A stretch of 9,120 bases of DNA, from contig DKWX01000037.1 of assembly GCA_002491945.1 (NCBI GenBank), forward strand, positions 21,970 to 31,089. Direction: 5' to 3'. A program made the translations under genes and the position numbers. Numbering within the stretch: position 1 is the first letter of the stretch; the number at the start of each line of letters is the position of its first letter. Origin of the DNA: Porphyromonadaceae bacterium UBA7141. Its GTDB lineage: Bacteria > Bacteroidota > Bacteroidia > Bacteroidales > Muribaculaceae. A model generated the notes under the pieces. That model was not told the origin of the DNA. It did not search any database and saw nothing but the letters and a program-made list of their open reading frames with translations. Of the stretch, positions 1-7,268 are shown one piece after another.

Positions 1-42
1 CTTGTCGCTCAGTCGAATATGTTTATATTCTCCTTCGCTCCG
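1..42. other. Left edge outside the repeat, no gene
   Basis: No gene can be supported in these 42 bases. A small hairpin is visible (GAATAT at 15-20, GTTT loop, ATATTC at 25-30), and TCGCTC occurs twice in direct orientation (5-10 and 35-40). On the minus strand there is an AAGGAG-like stretch (30-35), but no ATG, GTG or TTG follows at usable spacing before the window ends. The segment adjoins the outer side of the 43-103 repeat, so it may be the continuation of that repeat family; the matching outer side of the right copy lies beyond the window and cannot be compared. Confidence 0.4.
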
Positions 43-103
43 CACCGGAACCGACTAAAAAACAAGCCCGAATATTGTATAAATTAAATTTGAACACTTA
101 CTT
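43..103 (+). repeat. 61-bp inverted repeat, left copy
   Basis: This stretch is the reverse complement of 9060-9120 with 58 of 61 bases identical; the mismatches are at 51, 67 and 71 (right-copy positions 9112, 9096, 9092). The match stops sharply at 103/104 on the inner side; the outer limit is unknown because the right copy is cut by the window edge. It holds an A-run (57-62), an AT-rich core, and TAAATTTG at 85-92, which fits the Bacteroidetes -7 consensus TAnnTTTG pointing inward, but without TTTG at the -33 distance. No ORF lies in it. It could be the end of an insertion sequence, a dispersed intergenic repeat, or a recombinase substrate; the sequence does not decide. Confidence 0.9.
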
Positions 104-122
104 GGAAATTATATAATGCGTT

Positions 123-143
123 GCCTCATAAATATTATGAGGC
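123..143. other. Perfect 8-bp hairpin, possible terminator
   Basis: GCCTCATA (123-130) pairs perfectly with TATGAGGC (136-143) around a 5-base AATAT loop. It is followed by only a short T run (148-150), so it is a weak terminator candidate for transcription entering from the left. It lies 20 bp inside the left repeat copy. Confidence 0.35.
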
Positions 144-310
144 TGACTTTCAAATACGGCTTCAGTTGCCGCGGGACTCAATGACACCATCAGCCGAATG
201 CAAAATACTTAACACATCCTTACAAGCGAAAAGAGTTGATTTGAATCCCCAAGTCAGAGGTAATTTTAATGCGTGGTAGGATTATTTACACTTTTATTTG
301 TTAATTTTAC

Positions 311-325
311 GGTGTGTTTCACACC
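311..325. promoter_or_regulatory. GGTGTG-TTT-CACACC dyad in the leader
   Basis: A perfect 6-bp inverted repeat with a 3-base spacer lies 22 bases before the ATG at 347. It could be a small leader hairpin or a half-site pair for a regulator of the GHL10 gene. There is no independent evidence for either, and short dyads occur by chance. Confidence 0.25.
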
Positions 326-346
326 AAGAGATAAAAATGGAAATTA

Positions 347-1900
347 ATGTTCGGTAAATACGAAATAAAGAGATACCTGCAAGGCGGAATGCTGTCCATG
401 CTGCTGCTTTCAGCGGCATGGACCACGTCGGACGCCTCTCGGGTCTGGAACGAGGCCAATCCCAAGAGGGAGTTCCGGGGAGCGTGGCTTCATGTGATAG
501 GGCAGAGCCAATATCAGGATATGGGGACCAACAGGACCAAACAATATATTCAGCAGCAGCTCGACAAGCTACAGGCAACCGGGTGCAATGCCGTGATATT
601 TCAGGTGCGGCCCACAGCCGATGCCCTATATAAGTCAGAACTCGAACCTTGGAGCGCATGGCTCACCGGCAAGCGTGGGAAGGCCCCCGACCCGGAGTGG
701 GACCCGATGGAATTTACGATTCAGGAAGCCCACAACCGTGGAATGGAGTTTCATGCGTGGCTAAACCCCTATCGCGTCACGTCAAGCGCGAAAGATGTGC
801 TTCCGTCGGGCCATATGGCCAAGAAGCATCCTGAGCAGTTTGTGAAATTCAACGGCCAGACATTCTTCGACCCGGCCTATCCGGCGAACCGCGATTTCAT
901 ATGCCGGATTGTAGAGGATATAGTGAGCCGCTACAATGTGGATGCCATTCATATAGATGATTACTTCTATCCCTATCCGGCCAACGGCAAGAAATTCAAT
1001 GCCGACGATGCATCATATGCAAAGTTCGGGAAGGGAATGGAACGCAATGCATGGCGTCGCAAGAATGTGGATTTGCTTATAGAGCAGCTTCACTCTACAA
1101 TCAAAGAGGCCAAGCCTTGGGTGCGTTTCGGGGTGAGCCCCTTCGGGATATGGCGCAACAAGAAGAGTGATCCGCGCGGCTCGAATTCAAGCGGTCTTCA
1201 GAATTACGATGACCTCTATGCCGACGTGCTGCTGTGGGCCGACAAGGGATGGGTGGATTATGTGGTGCCGCAGCTTTATTGGAGTCTTGACCTCGCGGCC
1301 GCTCCGAGCCGGCATCTGGCGCAGTGGTGGAATGACCATATTCCCGTCGAAGTGCAGCTCTATATAGGCCAGGACACAAAGCGCACCATGGATTCGGCCG
1401 ACCCGAAAAATCATGACACCAACGAATTGGATACGAAAGTGCGTCTCTCCCGACGTCTTGACAATGTAGACGGCAATGTGTGGTGGCATGGATATTGGGT
1501 GACGGGCAATTACAAAGGTGTGGCCGATTCTCTGGCCACAAAATACCAGCGCACCATAGCCCTGCCTCCGTCGTGGGGCGACCCGAAGATACGTCCGGAC
1601 CGTGTGAGCAATCTGGTGGTGCAGCGCTATGACGGGAAGACCTTTCTGGAATGGCGAGAGCCTGAACGCGGACAGCAGGAAAAGGCAGACGATGCGGTGA
1701 TGTACGTGGTCTATAGCTTTCTCCCCGGCGAGCGCACCGATGATCTCTCTGATGCAGAGACAATAATAGCGGTGACCCCCTTCTCGCGGGTGCTTATTTC
1801 TGATGATGAAGACCCGGAATCGGTGAGAGGCATGACTTTTGCTGTGACCTCGCTTGATCGGATGAACCGGGAGTCAACACCTGTAAAAATCAAGTTGTAG
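347..1900 (+). CDS. Exported GHL10 (DUF187) glycosidase-like protein
   Basis: This 517-residue protein matches the glycosyl hydrolase-like 10 family (DUF187, YngK-like), whose members are predicted TIM-barrel glycosidases. Residues 1-30 look like a signal peptide: a charged start (KYEIKR), then a hydrophobic MLSMLLLSAAW segment; no Cys is placed for a lipobox, so it is probably periplasmic or secreted. The barrel runs from about 42 to 400: REFRGAWLHV (41-50), VIFQVRP (83-89), FHAWLNPYR (135-143), the hallmark AIHIDDYFYPYP (200-211, acidic pair D204/D205), GVSPFGIWR (262-270) and VVPQLYW (306-312). Residues 418-517 resemble a fibronectin-III-like C-terminal domain (SNLVVQRYDGKTFLEWREP). Length is normal and the frame is intact. 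The ATG at 347 is chosen because it gives a complete signal peptide; there is no clear ribosome binding site, as is common in the phylum. The substrate cannot be read from the sequence; peptidoglycan or other glycans are possible. Confidence 0.93.
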   Translation: MFGKYEIKRYLQGGMLSMLLLSAAWTTSDASRVWNEANPKREFRGAWLHVIGQSQYQDMGTNRTKQYIQQQLDKLQATGCNAVIFQVRPTADALYKSELEPWSAWLTGKRGKAPDPEWDPMEFTIQEAHNRGMEFHAWLNPYRVTSSAKDVLPSGHMAKKHPEQFVKFNGQTFFDPAYPANRDFICRIVEDIVSRYNVDAIHIDDYFYPYPANGKKFNADDASYAKFGKGMERNAWRRKNVDLLIEQLHSTIKEAKPWVRFGVSPFGIWRNKKSDPRGSNSSGLQNYDDLYADVLLWADKGWVDYVVPQLYWSLDLAAAPSRHLAQWWNDHIPVEVQLYIGQDTKRTMDSADPKNHDTNELDTKVRLSRRLDNVDGNVWWHGYWVTGNYKGVADSLATKYQRTIALPPSWGDPKIRPDRVSNLVVQRYDGKTFLEWREPERGQQEKADDAVMYVVYSFLPGERTDDLSDAETIIAVTPFSRVLISDDEDPESVRGMTFAVTSLDRMNRESTPVKIKL

Positions 1901-1921
1901 AATCCTAAAGAATCTCGACCG

Positions 1922-2704
1922 ATGAAATCAGAAGAACTTCGCCTGCTCCTTGACGAGGAGGCCGAGCGAATCAATAGTCCTGCATTCATAGCCGATGACC
2001 CGGTGCAGTTTCCACGCCGGTTTTCGGATTTGCGTGACATAGAGACAGTGGCGTTGCTCTCGGCTATAATAGCCTGGGGCAACCGCCGCATGATTTGCCG
2101 TGATGCAGAGAGACTTCTCTCCATAATGGGTGATCAGCCTTATGAATATGTCAGGGATGGCGCGTTTGAGACACTTGACCCGACACTCAATATACACCGC
2201 ACTTTTTTTGCCCGGAATCTCCAGCACTTCATGCGGGGGATGCGTGAGATCTATCGTAGGCACTATTCGCTCGATGCGTTTGCCGCCTCGCTGCATGTGG
2301 CCGACCATGAGGCTCCGTCGTGGGAGCTTGTGCGGGGAATGAATGCAGTGATGCGTGAGGCCAACGGCGGAGAATCCGACAGCCGGGCATTACCGCAGAA
2401 TCTCGACACTACGGCATTGAAACGCATCAATATGGCTTTGAGGTGGCTTGTGCGCGATGATGGTATTGTGGATATGGGTGTGTGGGGCAGTATCCCGAAA
2501 TCAAAACTCTTTGTGCCACTTGATGTACATGTGGGTAACACGGCCCGTCAGCTTGGTCTGATAACCCGTAAGGCCAACGACCGCAAGACGCTGCTTCAGC
2601 TTATGGAACCGCTGCGACGCTTTCGGCCCGACGACCCATGTATATATGATTACGCCCTGTTCGGCATCGGTGTGAATGCCAGGGCACTGCCTGACAATCA
2701 ATAA
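1922..2704 (+). CDS. TIGR02757 (DUF2400) family protein
   Basis: This 260-residue protein has the signature of TIGR02757/DUF2400, a conserved family of unknown function common in Bacteroidetes. Recognisable blocks are FIADDPVQFPRRF (22-34), ETVALLSAIIAWGNRRMI (41-58), the HRTF block near residue 92, the RINMALRWLVRDDG stretch (168-181) with GVWGSIP (186-192), PLDVHVGNTARQLGL (199-213), and the C-terminal DDPCIYDYALFGIGVNA block. There is no signal peptide or membrane segment, so it should be cytoplasmic. The PLDVHVGNTARQLGL block recalls the P-x-D-T-H-V-x-R region of HhH-GPD DNA glycosylases, but this is a motif impression, not a demonstrated homology. It starts 21 bp after the GHL10 stop and is probably cotranscribed; a strong terminator overlaps its stop codon. 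Intact and of normal length. Confidence 0.93.
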   Translation: MKSEELRLLLDEEAERINSPAFIADDPVQFPRRFSDLRDIETVALLSAIIAWGNRRMICRDAERLLSIMGDQPYEYVRDGAFETLDPTLNIHRTFFARNLQHFMRGMREIYRRHYSLDAFAASLHVADHEAPSWELVRGMNAVMREANGGESDSRALPQNLDTTALKRINMALRWLVRDDGIVDMGVWGSIPKSKLFVPLDVHVGNTARQLGLITRKANDRKTLLQLMEPLRRFRPDDPCIYDYALFGIGVNARALPDNQ

Positions 2705-2736
2705 AAAAACCGACCGATAATACGGTCGGTTTTTTT
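2703..2736. terminator. Strong bidirectional intrinsic terminator
   Basis: A perfect 14-bp stem pairs an A-run plus CCGACCG (2703-2716) with CGGTCGG plus a T-run (2723-2736) around a 6-base loop (2717-2722). The left arm overlaps the TAA stop of the TIGR02757 gene (2702-2704). Read on the plus strand the stem ends in seven Ts; read on the minus strand it also ends in seven Us, so it could also stop transcription leaving the small lipoprotein gene about 265 bp away. Confidence 0.9.
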
Positions 2737-3000
2737 ATTAAGCAGGTGTCTGAAGCCGTTTAAACGACTTGGCTGTGAAAACTCAGCGACTTCAATGTTT
2801 AAGAGCCTGTGAGATTTAATTCAAGAAATTCATTATGCGGTATGGAGCTATGCCTTTAAGAACCTTTCAGGTGCTTTTGCCGAGTCTTGTCGGTCGTGTG
2901 CCGGTCCAAGGCCCAGCTGCGGCAATCATCCGGGAAAACACACTCCATAAGGTCCGCAGATCCAGACACTCGTATAGTCGCGATAATCCTCAGGATTCCG
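2737..3000. other. Gene-free spacer between convergent units
   Basis: These 264 bases separate the terminator from the stop of the small lipoprotein gene. A plus-strand open frame crosses it (2835-3059), but its product is low in recognisable pattern and runs antisense into the lipoprotein gene, so I do not call it. In the lipoprotein's own frame, about 24 codons without a stop follow its TGA (roughly 3000 down to 2929) before the next stop, which might be a trace of a once longer product or simply chance. I see no RNA gene or repeat. Confidence 0.5.
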
Positions 3001-3327
3001 TCAATTCTGCTGGAGCATACGTGCCAGATCCGGGCGGGTGGCACGTATCGTTGATATGAAGGCCGAGTCATAGGCAGCCTGACAGCGAGGCTTCTTGTCG
3101 AGTTCGTAGGCCGACTTATGCGCATTGGCATCAAGGAGAGCGGCATGGAAAGCCATCGAATCGTTGAATGTGCGGTTGATGATGCGCCGGGCATCCCCGC
3201 GCCCCTGGATTATGGCGGCCTCAATCTGGTCGGCAGTTTCTTCAGAAGATTCGATTTCCCGGGCCTGCTTACTGTTGCAAGCCCCGAGTATGCATGCGAT
3301 TGCCATGCAGGCTAAATACTTTTTCAT
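3001..3327 (-). CDS. Small lipoprotein of unknown function
   Basis: This is a 108-residue predicted lipoprotein. The N-terminus MKKYLACMAIACILGAC gives a basic start, a short hydrophobic stretch and a lipobox L14-G15-A16-C17, so the mature chain would be about 92 residues anchored by Cys17. The mature part is hydrophilic and looks helical (SEETADQIEAAIIQGRGDARRIINRTF, then NAHKSAYELDKKPRCQAAYDSAF), with one further Cys in the KKPRC stretch. I do not recognise the family. Its ATG lies 9 bp downstream of the S9 peptidase stop codon, so the two are very likely cotranscribed and translationally close. Partnership with the peptidase is inference from spacing only. It is the last gene of the minus-strand series. 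Confidence 0.8.
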   Translation of the reverse strand: MKKYLACMAIACILGACNSKQAREIESSEETADQIEAAIIQGRGDARRIINRTFNDSMAFHAALLDANAHKSAYELDKKPRCQAAYDSAFISTIRATRPDLARMLQQN

Positions 3328-3336
3328 GATTGCGAT

Positions 3337-5901
3337 TTACTTTTTATATATGGAATCCCACCAGCGAGAATCGCCTTTGAGCCATTTTTCAAACCATGCC
3401 ATTATCGTGGCGTGCCATTGCTTGCGCTGTTCGAAATCAATCACGATATGGTCAGAGCCTTCAATGGTGATGAATTCCACCGGACGGTTGAGTATACGCA
3501 ACGCGTTGTAGAGCTGAATCGATTCTCCGATAGGCACGTTGGTGTCGGCAGTGCCGTGCAGAAGGAGCAGAGGCGTGTGGATTTTATCGGCATTGAACAG
3601 AGGTGAATGCTCAGTGAACAGCTTCGGATTGTTCCATGGATAAGAGCGTGCGGCAGCCACGGCATTGTAGGTGTATCCCCAGTAGCCTTCACCCCAATAG
3701 GAAGTGATGTCGGATATCCCGGCATGAGAGACTGCGGCTGCGAAGATATCGGTTTTGGTCTGAAGCAGCTGCGTCATGAATCCGCCGTAGCTTGCACCCA
3801 TACACCCTATTTTCTTATCATCTACAAAAGGATGTTCTTTGCAGAATTGCTTCACGCCATAGATGATTTCATCTGCGGTGCGGTCGCCCCAGGCATTGAC
3901 ATGGCGCGCGGAGAATTCCTGTCCGTATCCGGTTGTACCGGATGGATTGAGCACATAGACCACGTATCCCCGAGAAGCGAGCAGCTGCGGTGTGTAGGGG
4001 TGGTGATTCACACGCGACGAGGGAGAAGTGCCACCATAGTAATAGACTATGAGAGGATATTTCTTATCCGGGTCGAAGGCTGGCGGAAGAGTCATCGTGC
4101 CATCGATAACAGTGCCGTCGGCAGCGGTGAAGCTCCAGGGCTTCCATTCTCCAAATTCCATTCCGGCCAGAGTCGGAGCCATCGGGTCGTCAATCAGCGA
4201 TGACTTGCCGTTACGGAGATTCAGCAGATAGCCACGCCCCATGTATGTGTACGACATTCCGGTGTATGCAAGATAATTAGCCTTGCGTGTCGCTACAGAA
4301 TAGTTTCGTGTGTAGTCGACTTCAGTGTCAAGGCGTGTGATTTTGCCTGATTCCGGATTGATGGTATATAGATTGGAGTCGAAGCCTTCCTCAGCCATGA
4401 CATAAAGCAGGCCATCGGCATCGTTCCATATGGCATCGCCCAGGCTCGGGTTGAAGTCGCGGGTAAGGGGGCGGATGTCATTGCCGGCAAATGAATAGAG
4501 ATAACCCTGTACGTCGAAATCGTTGCCCCAGGAGAATTCGCCGGCATTAAGTCCGATTCCCCCGAATGCGTTGGGTCCAGCCATGATAAAGAGTTTATTG
4601 CCGTCGGGCGAGTAGCACGCATCCTTGAAAGAAGAGTCGATTCCCGGGATAGTGTCGGTGGATAGAGTCTTGATGTCGAGCTGCACGAGATTGACATCAT
4701 AGAATGGGAACTGTTCCGGAGTCTCGCGCACAGAAGAGTAAAGTATCTTTTTGCCGTCAGGAGAAATTGCGGTGAGATAAGTGGATGTCCCGCCATATGT
4801 GAGCGGACGGGCCACACCCTCATCAAAGCGGATGATTGAAAGATAGTACCGGTCGCGGTTGCCCGGCTGTCGGTCATCGGGCGACAGGAGACGGTGCATC
4901 ACCCCTGTATCATCGGTCGCGCCATCCTTTTTGACATGATATATGAGGTAATCGCCATTCGGACCTAATTGATAGTCCTTGGCTATGTCAGGTATTCGAG
5001 ATGCGATGGTGGCATGTCGCTGAGATGGATAGTCGATGGTTTCGATATCGAAAGTGCCGTCGCCATTGCTGCGTCGCATCTGCAGGCGAGCATCGGCACC
5101 GGCAATCCAGTTGCATCCGGCGGGCAGATTTTGGGTTATGATACGCCGAGAAGCGGTCTCCATGACGAGATAGCGGTAATCGGTGTCCACACTGTTGGCC
5201 GTGTAAGTATATGTGAGGAGCAGGAAAGCCCCGTCGGGAGAAATCCGTGCGGATGCGAGACGTGAGCCCTGAGCCATCGTATTGATATTAAATAGAGTCG
5301 GGAGGTCAGGGCTTTGTGATATATTTGTGTTGTCGTCGTCGGCATCGGCCGACTCGATTACGGCTTTTAGAGTTGGAGCCGAGATAGAGCGAGAGGTGTC
5401 GGTCAGCACCCGTATTTCCAGAATGGCATCCTGGTCGGGCTGCAGCGAGAACTCCCCCTCGGCATCGGATGGTATTGAATCAAAAGATGTTTTCGATGCC
5501 ACTTCCTTGCCGTCGACCAGAACTTTTGCAATAGCCTGTGTGGATATTCTCACTTTCCCATTGAAGAAGGCATCCGGCCTGATTTTAGTGACGAACCGTT
5601 GCAGCGTTGCGTCATGTGGCGACTGTGGGACTGTCAGACTGAATTTGCCGGCCGTGTCGGGAAGTACTGTAGTGTAGTCGGCCATCATCTGTCGGGCCTG
5701 CAGAGGAGTGACAGACTGCATCGCATCCATCAGAGAACTTTGAGAAAAGGGGTTGTCGGCAGAGGATGCGGAGTCAGGAGCGGCGGGGACTGTAATAGTC
5801 ACCGGACGGCTTGCCGCCAGGCGTTCAAGAGGTTTTGAAGCGCCGACAGCTGCAAGCGCACATGCGCCGGCAGCTGTCAGGGTAAATAATAGGGTTCTCA
5901 T
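3337..5901 (-). CDS. Exported S9 family serine peptidase
   Basis: This is an S9 (prolyl oligopeptidase clan) peptidase, 854 residues from the chosen start. Starting at the ATG at 5899-5901 gives a clean signal peptide (MRTLLFTLTAAGACALAAVGA); an in-frame ATG at 5982 would add 27 residues that spoil it. Residues about 50-185 form a beta-rich N-terminal region of unclear family. A beta-propeller follows with blade motifs ISPDG at about 220, 379 and 430. The alpha/beta-hydrolase domain runs from about 590 to the end: YYYGGTSPSS (620-629), the nucleophile elbow GASYGG with Ser704, HGTAD with Asp786 and EGSDH with His818, so the catalytic triad is complete. It probably removes or trims peptides in the periplasm, DPP- or acylaminoacyl-peptidase-like; the exact specificity cannot be read. 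The small lipoprotein gene follows after 9 bp. The 171 bp before it (5902-6072) hold no gene. Confidence 0.94.
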   Translation of the reverse strand: MRTLLFTLTAAGACALAAVGASKPLERLAASRPVTITVPAAPDSASSADNPFSQSSLMDAMQSVTPLQARQMMADYTTVLPDTAGKFSLTVPQSPHDATLQRFVTKIRPDAFFNGKVRISTQAIAKVLVDGKEVASKTSFDSIPSDAEGEFSLQPDQDAILEIRVLTDTSRSISAPTLKAVIESADADDDNTNISQSPDLPTLFNINTMAQGSRLASARISPDGAFLLLTYTYTANSVDTDYRYLVMETASRRIITQNLPAGCNWIAGADARLQMRRSNGDGTFDIETIDYPSQRHATIASRIPDIAKDYQLGPNGDYLIYHVKKDGATDDTGVMHRLLSPDDRQPGNRDRYYLSIIRFDEGVARPLTYGGTSTYLTAISPDGKKILYSSVRETPEQFPFYDVNLVQLDIKTLSTDTIPGIDSSFKDACYSPDGNKLFIMAGPNAFGGIGLNAGEFSWGNDFDVQGYLYSFAGNDIRPLTRDFNPSLGDAIWNDADGLLYVMAEEGFDSNLYTINPESGKITRLDTEVDYTRNYSVATRKANYLAYTGMSYTYMGRGYLLNLRNGKSSLIDDPMAPTLAGMEFGEWKPWSFTAADGTVIDGTMTLPPAFDPDKKYPLIVYYYGGTSPSSRVNHHPYTPQLLASRGYVVYVLNPSGTTGYGQEFSARHVNAWGDRTADEIIYGVKQFCKEHPFVDDKKIGCMGASYGGFMTQLLQTKTDIFAAAVSHAGISDITSYWGEGYWGYTYNAVAAARSYPWNNPKLFTEHSPLFNADKIHTPLLLLHGTADTNVPIGESIQLYNALRILNRPVEFITIEGSDHIVIDFEQRKQWHATIMAWFEKWLKGDSRWWDSIYKK

Positions 5902-6072
5902 AGAAGAGATGGTACGTATAAAGGTTAGATACTTATTGAATCGTGCTAAAGCAAGGTGCAGCATATAAGCGTCCACCGACACGTCGTGGCATCAACGGAA
6001 TGTCGTTATGTCGGTCCACATGAAAAATCCGGCAGTCATCATATATTCTGAAGAGGACCATGGGCGTTGTCA

Positions 6073-6630
6073 TTATTTTGATGGCACTTCGTAGCGCGGT
6101 ATGGATATGAGCTTGATTCTGTATACCAGAGTTGAGTAAGGAGGGATAGATCCATTCTGGACGTTGCCATAGCCGGCGGTCGCCGGAATGATACAAGTGA
6201 CTTCATCGCCGACTCTCATTTCAGTAAGTGTATGCCAGAATCCTATGATGTTGTTGAGCGGACGAGTCTCGTAGATGGAGTCACCATATGAAGCGGTGGC
6301 GGAATAGGAGTCGGAAATACGGTTGCCGTAGATATCATCAAGGGCATACTGCACTCTGACCAGAGAATTATCCATCGGCTTAAGATTATTAGCCGTAAGA
6401 CTACGGTCGTTCTCCCATTTTACGAGAGTAAAAGCCGCAGGCGACCAAGAAGGAATCAGCTTCGTGAATACGGGGACACCGTTTTCGGTCAGAGCTTCTT
6501 TATCGGCCACGAATTGCGTGTTGAGCTGCTGCCAGGTGTTGTAGTCAGGCTCATCGTCCTTGAGGCATGAAGACAGACTCATGACAGCCACGACTGCCGT
6601 CAGAGCGGTCCGTGATAGTTTTAGGATCAT
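6073..6630 (-). CDS. FKBP-type peptidyl-prolyl isomerase lipoprotein
   Basis: This 185-residue protein is an FKBP-type peptidyl-prolyl cis-trans isomerase carried on a lipid anchor. The N-terminus ends in the lipobox L19-S20-S21-C22, followed by acidic KDDEPD. Residues 23-85 are a linker or dimerisation-like region. The FKBP domain spans about 86-178: LVRVQYALDD (90-99), IIGFWHTLTEMRVGDEVTCIIPA (128-150) and the AGYG...SIPPYSTLVYRIKLISI block (152-177). Trp132 and Tyr154 align with the FKBP12 pocket residues Trp59 and Tyr82, so the fold and probably activity are retained. It would assist folding of envelope proteins. It starts 26 bp after the lemA stop and is likely cotranscribed with it. Its ATG is the only one that yields the lipoprotein signal. 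Confidence 0.92.
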   Translation of the reverse strand: MILKLSRTALTAVVAVMSLSSCLKDDEPDYNTWQQLNTQFVADKEALTENGVPVFTKLIPSWSPAAFTLVKWENDRSLTANNLKPMDNSLVRVQYALDDIYGNRISDSYSATASYGDSIYETRPLNNIIGFWHTLTEMRVGDEVTCIIPATAGYGNVQNGSIPPYSTLVYRIKLISIPRYEVPSK

Positions 6631-6656
6631 TATGGATCTTGGTTATGCGTTTTGAA

Positions 6657-7250
6657 TCAGAATTTCACCTCAGGGGCACGCTCGGCGCCGCTTTCAGCCG
6701 AGAATTGCGGTTTGGGTTTGAATCCGAACCATCCGGCGTAGATATTAGTGGGAAACTTCTTGATTTGTGTATTATATTCGCGCACAGCCTCCGTATAATT
6801 GCGGCGTGCGATTGTGATACGGTTCTCGGTGCCTTCCAACTGAGTCTGTAGATTCATGAAGCCTTCGTTGGCTTTCAGGTCAGGATAAGCCTCTGCGACC
6901 GACAGAAGGGATTTCAGTGCGGAAGAGAGCTGATTCTGGGTTTCCTGGAATTTAGCGAGAGTCGCTTCGTCAAGATTGTCGGCATCGATAGTGATAGAAG
7001 TCGCTTTGGCGCGAGCTTCGGTGACCTTGACCAAAGTTTCTTCCTCATGAGAAGAGTATCCCTTGACCGTATTGACGATATTGGGAATCAGGTCAGCGCG
7101 TCTCTGATACTGGTTTTCCACTTCAGCCCATGCCTGGTCCACACTTTGCTGCTCTTCGACGAGAGAGTTGTAATTGCAGGATGACAGGGATGCGGATGCA
7201 GCTATGACTGCGATCGCGCAAAAGATTTTTTTTAGAAATCTTTTCATCAT
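6657..7250 (-). CDS. lemA: LemA family lipoprotein
   Basis: This 197-residue protein is a clear LemA family member. Residues 1-25 give a signal with lipobox L22-S23-S24-C25. The LemA core follows in order: SVDQAWAEVENQYQRRADLI (36-55), PNIVNTVKGYSSHEEETLVKVTEAR (56-80), the SLLSVAEAYPDLKANEGF block (114-131), LQTQLEGTENRITIARRNY (134-152) and FPTNIYAGWFGFKP (166-179). Members form a helical bundle exposed at a membrane; the molecular role is not well defined. Two Met codons stand in a row (7250 and 7247) and either could start. LemA genes are often beside TPM-domain or DUF2207 genes; here the neighbours are glyS upstream and an FKBP isomerase downstream. No exact promoter pair is visible in the 90-bp gap to glyS, so it may be read through from the glyS promoter past the intervening hairpin. 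Confidence 0.95.
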   Translation of the reverse strand: MMKRFLKKIFCAIAVIAASASLSSCNYNSLVEEQQSVDQAWAEVENQYQRRADLIPNIVNTVKGYSSHEEETLVKVTEARAKATSITIDADNLDEATLAKFQETQNQLSSALKSLLSVAEAYPDLKANEGFMNLQTQLEGTENRITIARRNYTEAVREYNTQIKKFPTNIYAGWFGFKPKPQFSAESGAERAPEVKF

Positions 7251-7268
7251 TGAGAAATTATATATCCG

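Larger units (their letters stand above)
104..346. other. Gene-free leader before the GHL10 gene
   Basis: I see no convincing gene in these 243 bases. They contain two small hairpins listed separately (123-143 and 311-325). No exact TTTG/TAnnTTTG promoter pair is present. The nearest are TAATTTTA at 261-268 with a TTTG at 240-243 (spacer of 17, shorter than usual) and TTTATTTG at 293-300 without an upstream partner. The promoter of the downstream gene is therefore probably here but is not resolved. Confidence 0.5.

Noticed and set aside
248..257. 10-base match CCCAAGTCAG shared with 9048-9057
   Set aside because: It is in direct orientation and outside the inverted repeat; a single 10-mer match in 9 kb is compatible with chance.
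337..357. Alternative ATG at 337 for the GHL10 gene
   Set aside because: It reaches a stop codon after six codons and is in another frame.
1101..1763. 220-codon minus-strand open frame
   Set aside because: It is fully antisense to the intact GHL10 gene and its product (rich in Arg, His, Pro, Ser) shows no domain; it is a shadow of high-GC codons.
2835..3059. 74-codon plus-strand open frame in the spacer
   Set aside because: No recognisable pattern, no promoter, and its end is antisense to the lipoprotein gene.
3607..4203. 198-codon plus-strand open frame
   Set aside because: It lies opposite the catalytic half of the S9 peptidase, where the minus-strand motifs are clear, and has no recognisable pattern.
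5920..5950. Promoter for the S9 peptidase (TTTA, 19 bp, TAACCTTT on the minus strand)
   Set aside because: Both elements deviate from consensus and the start site would leave a leader of only about a dozen bases; too weak to call.
5902..5982. Upstream ATG extending the S9 peptidase by 27 residues
   Set aside because: The added residues would bury the signal peptide in the interior; the ATG at 5899-5901 yields a standard export signal.
5975..6015. ACCGACA/TGTCGGT 7-bp dyad with a 27-base loop after the FKBP gene
   Set aside because: Long loop, no U-run and nearly 60 bases from the stop codon; not a convincing terminator.
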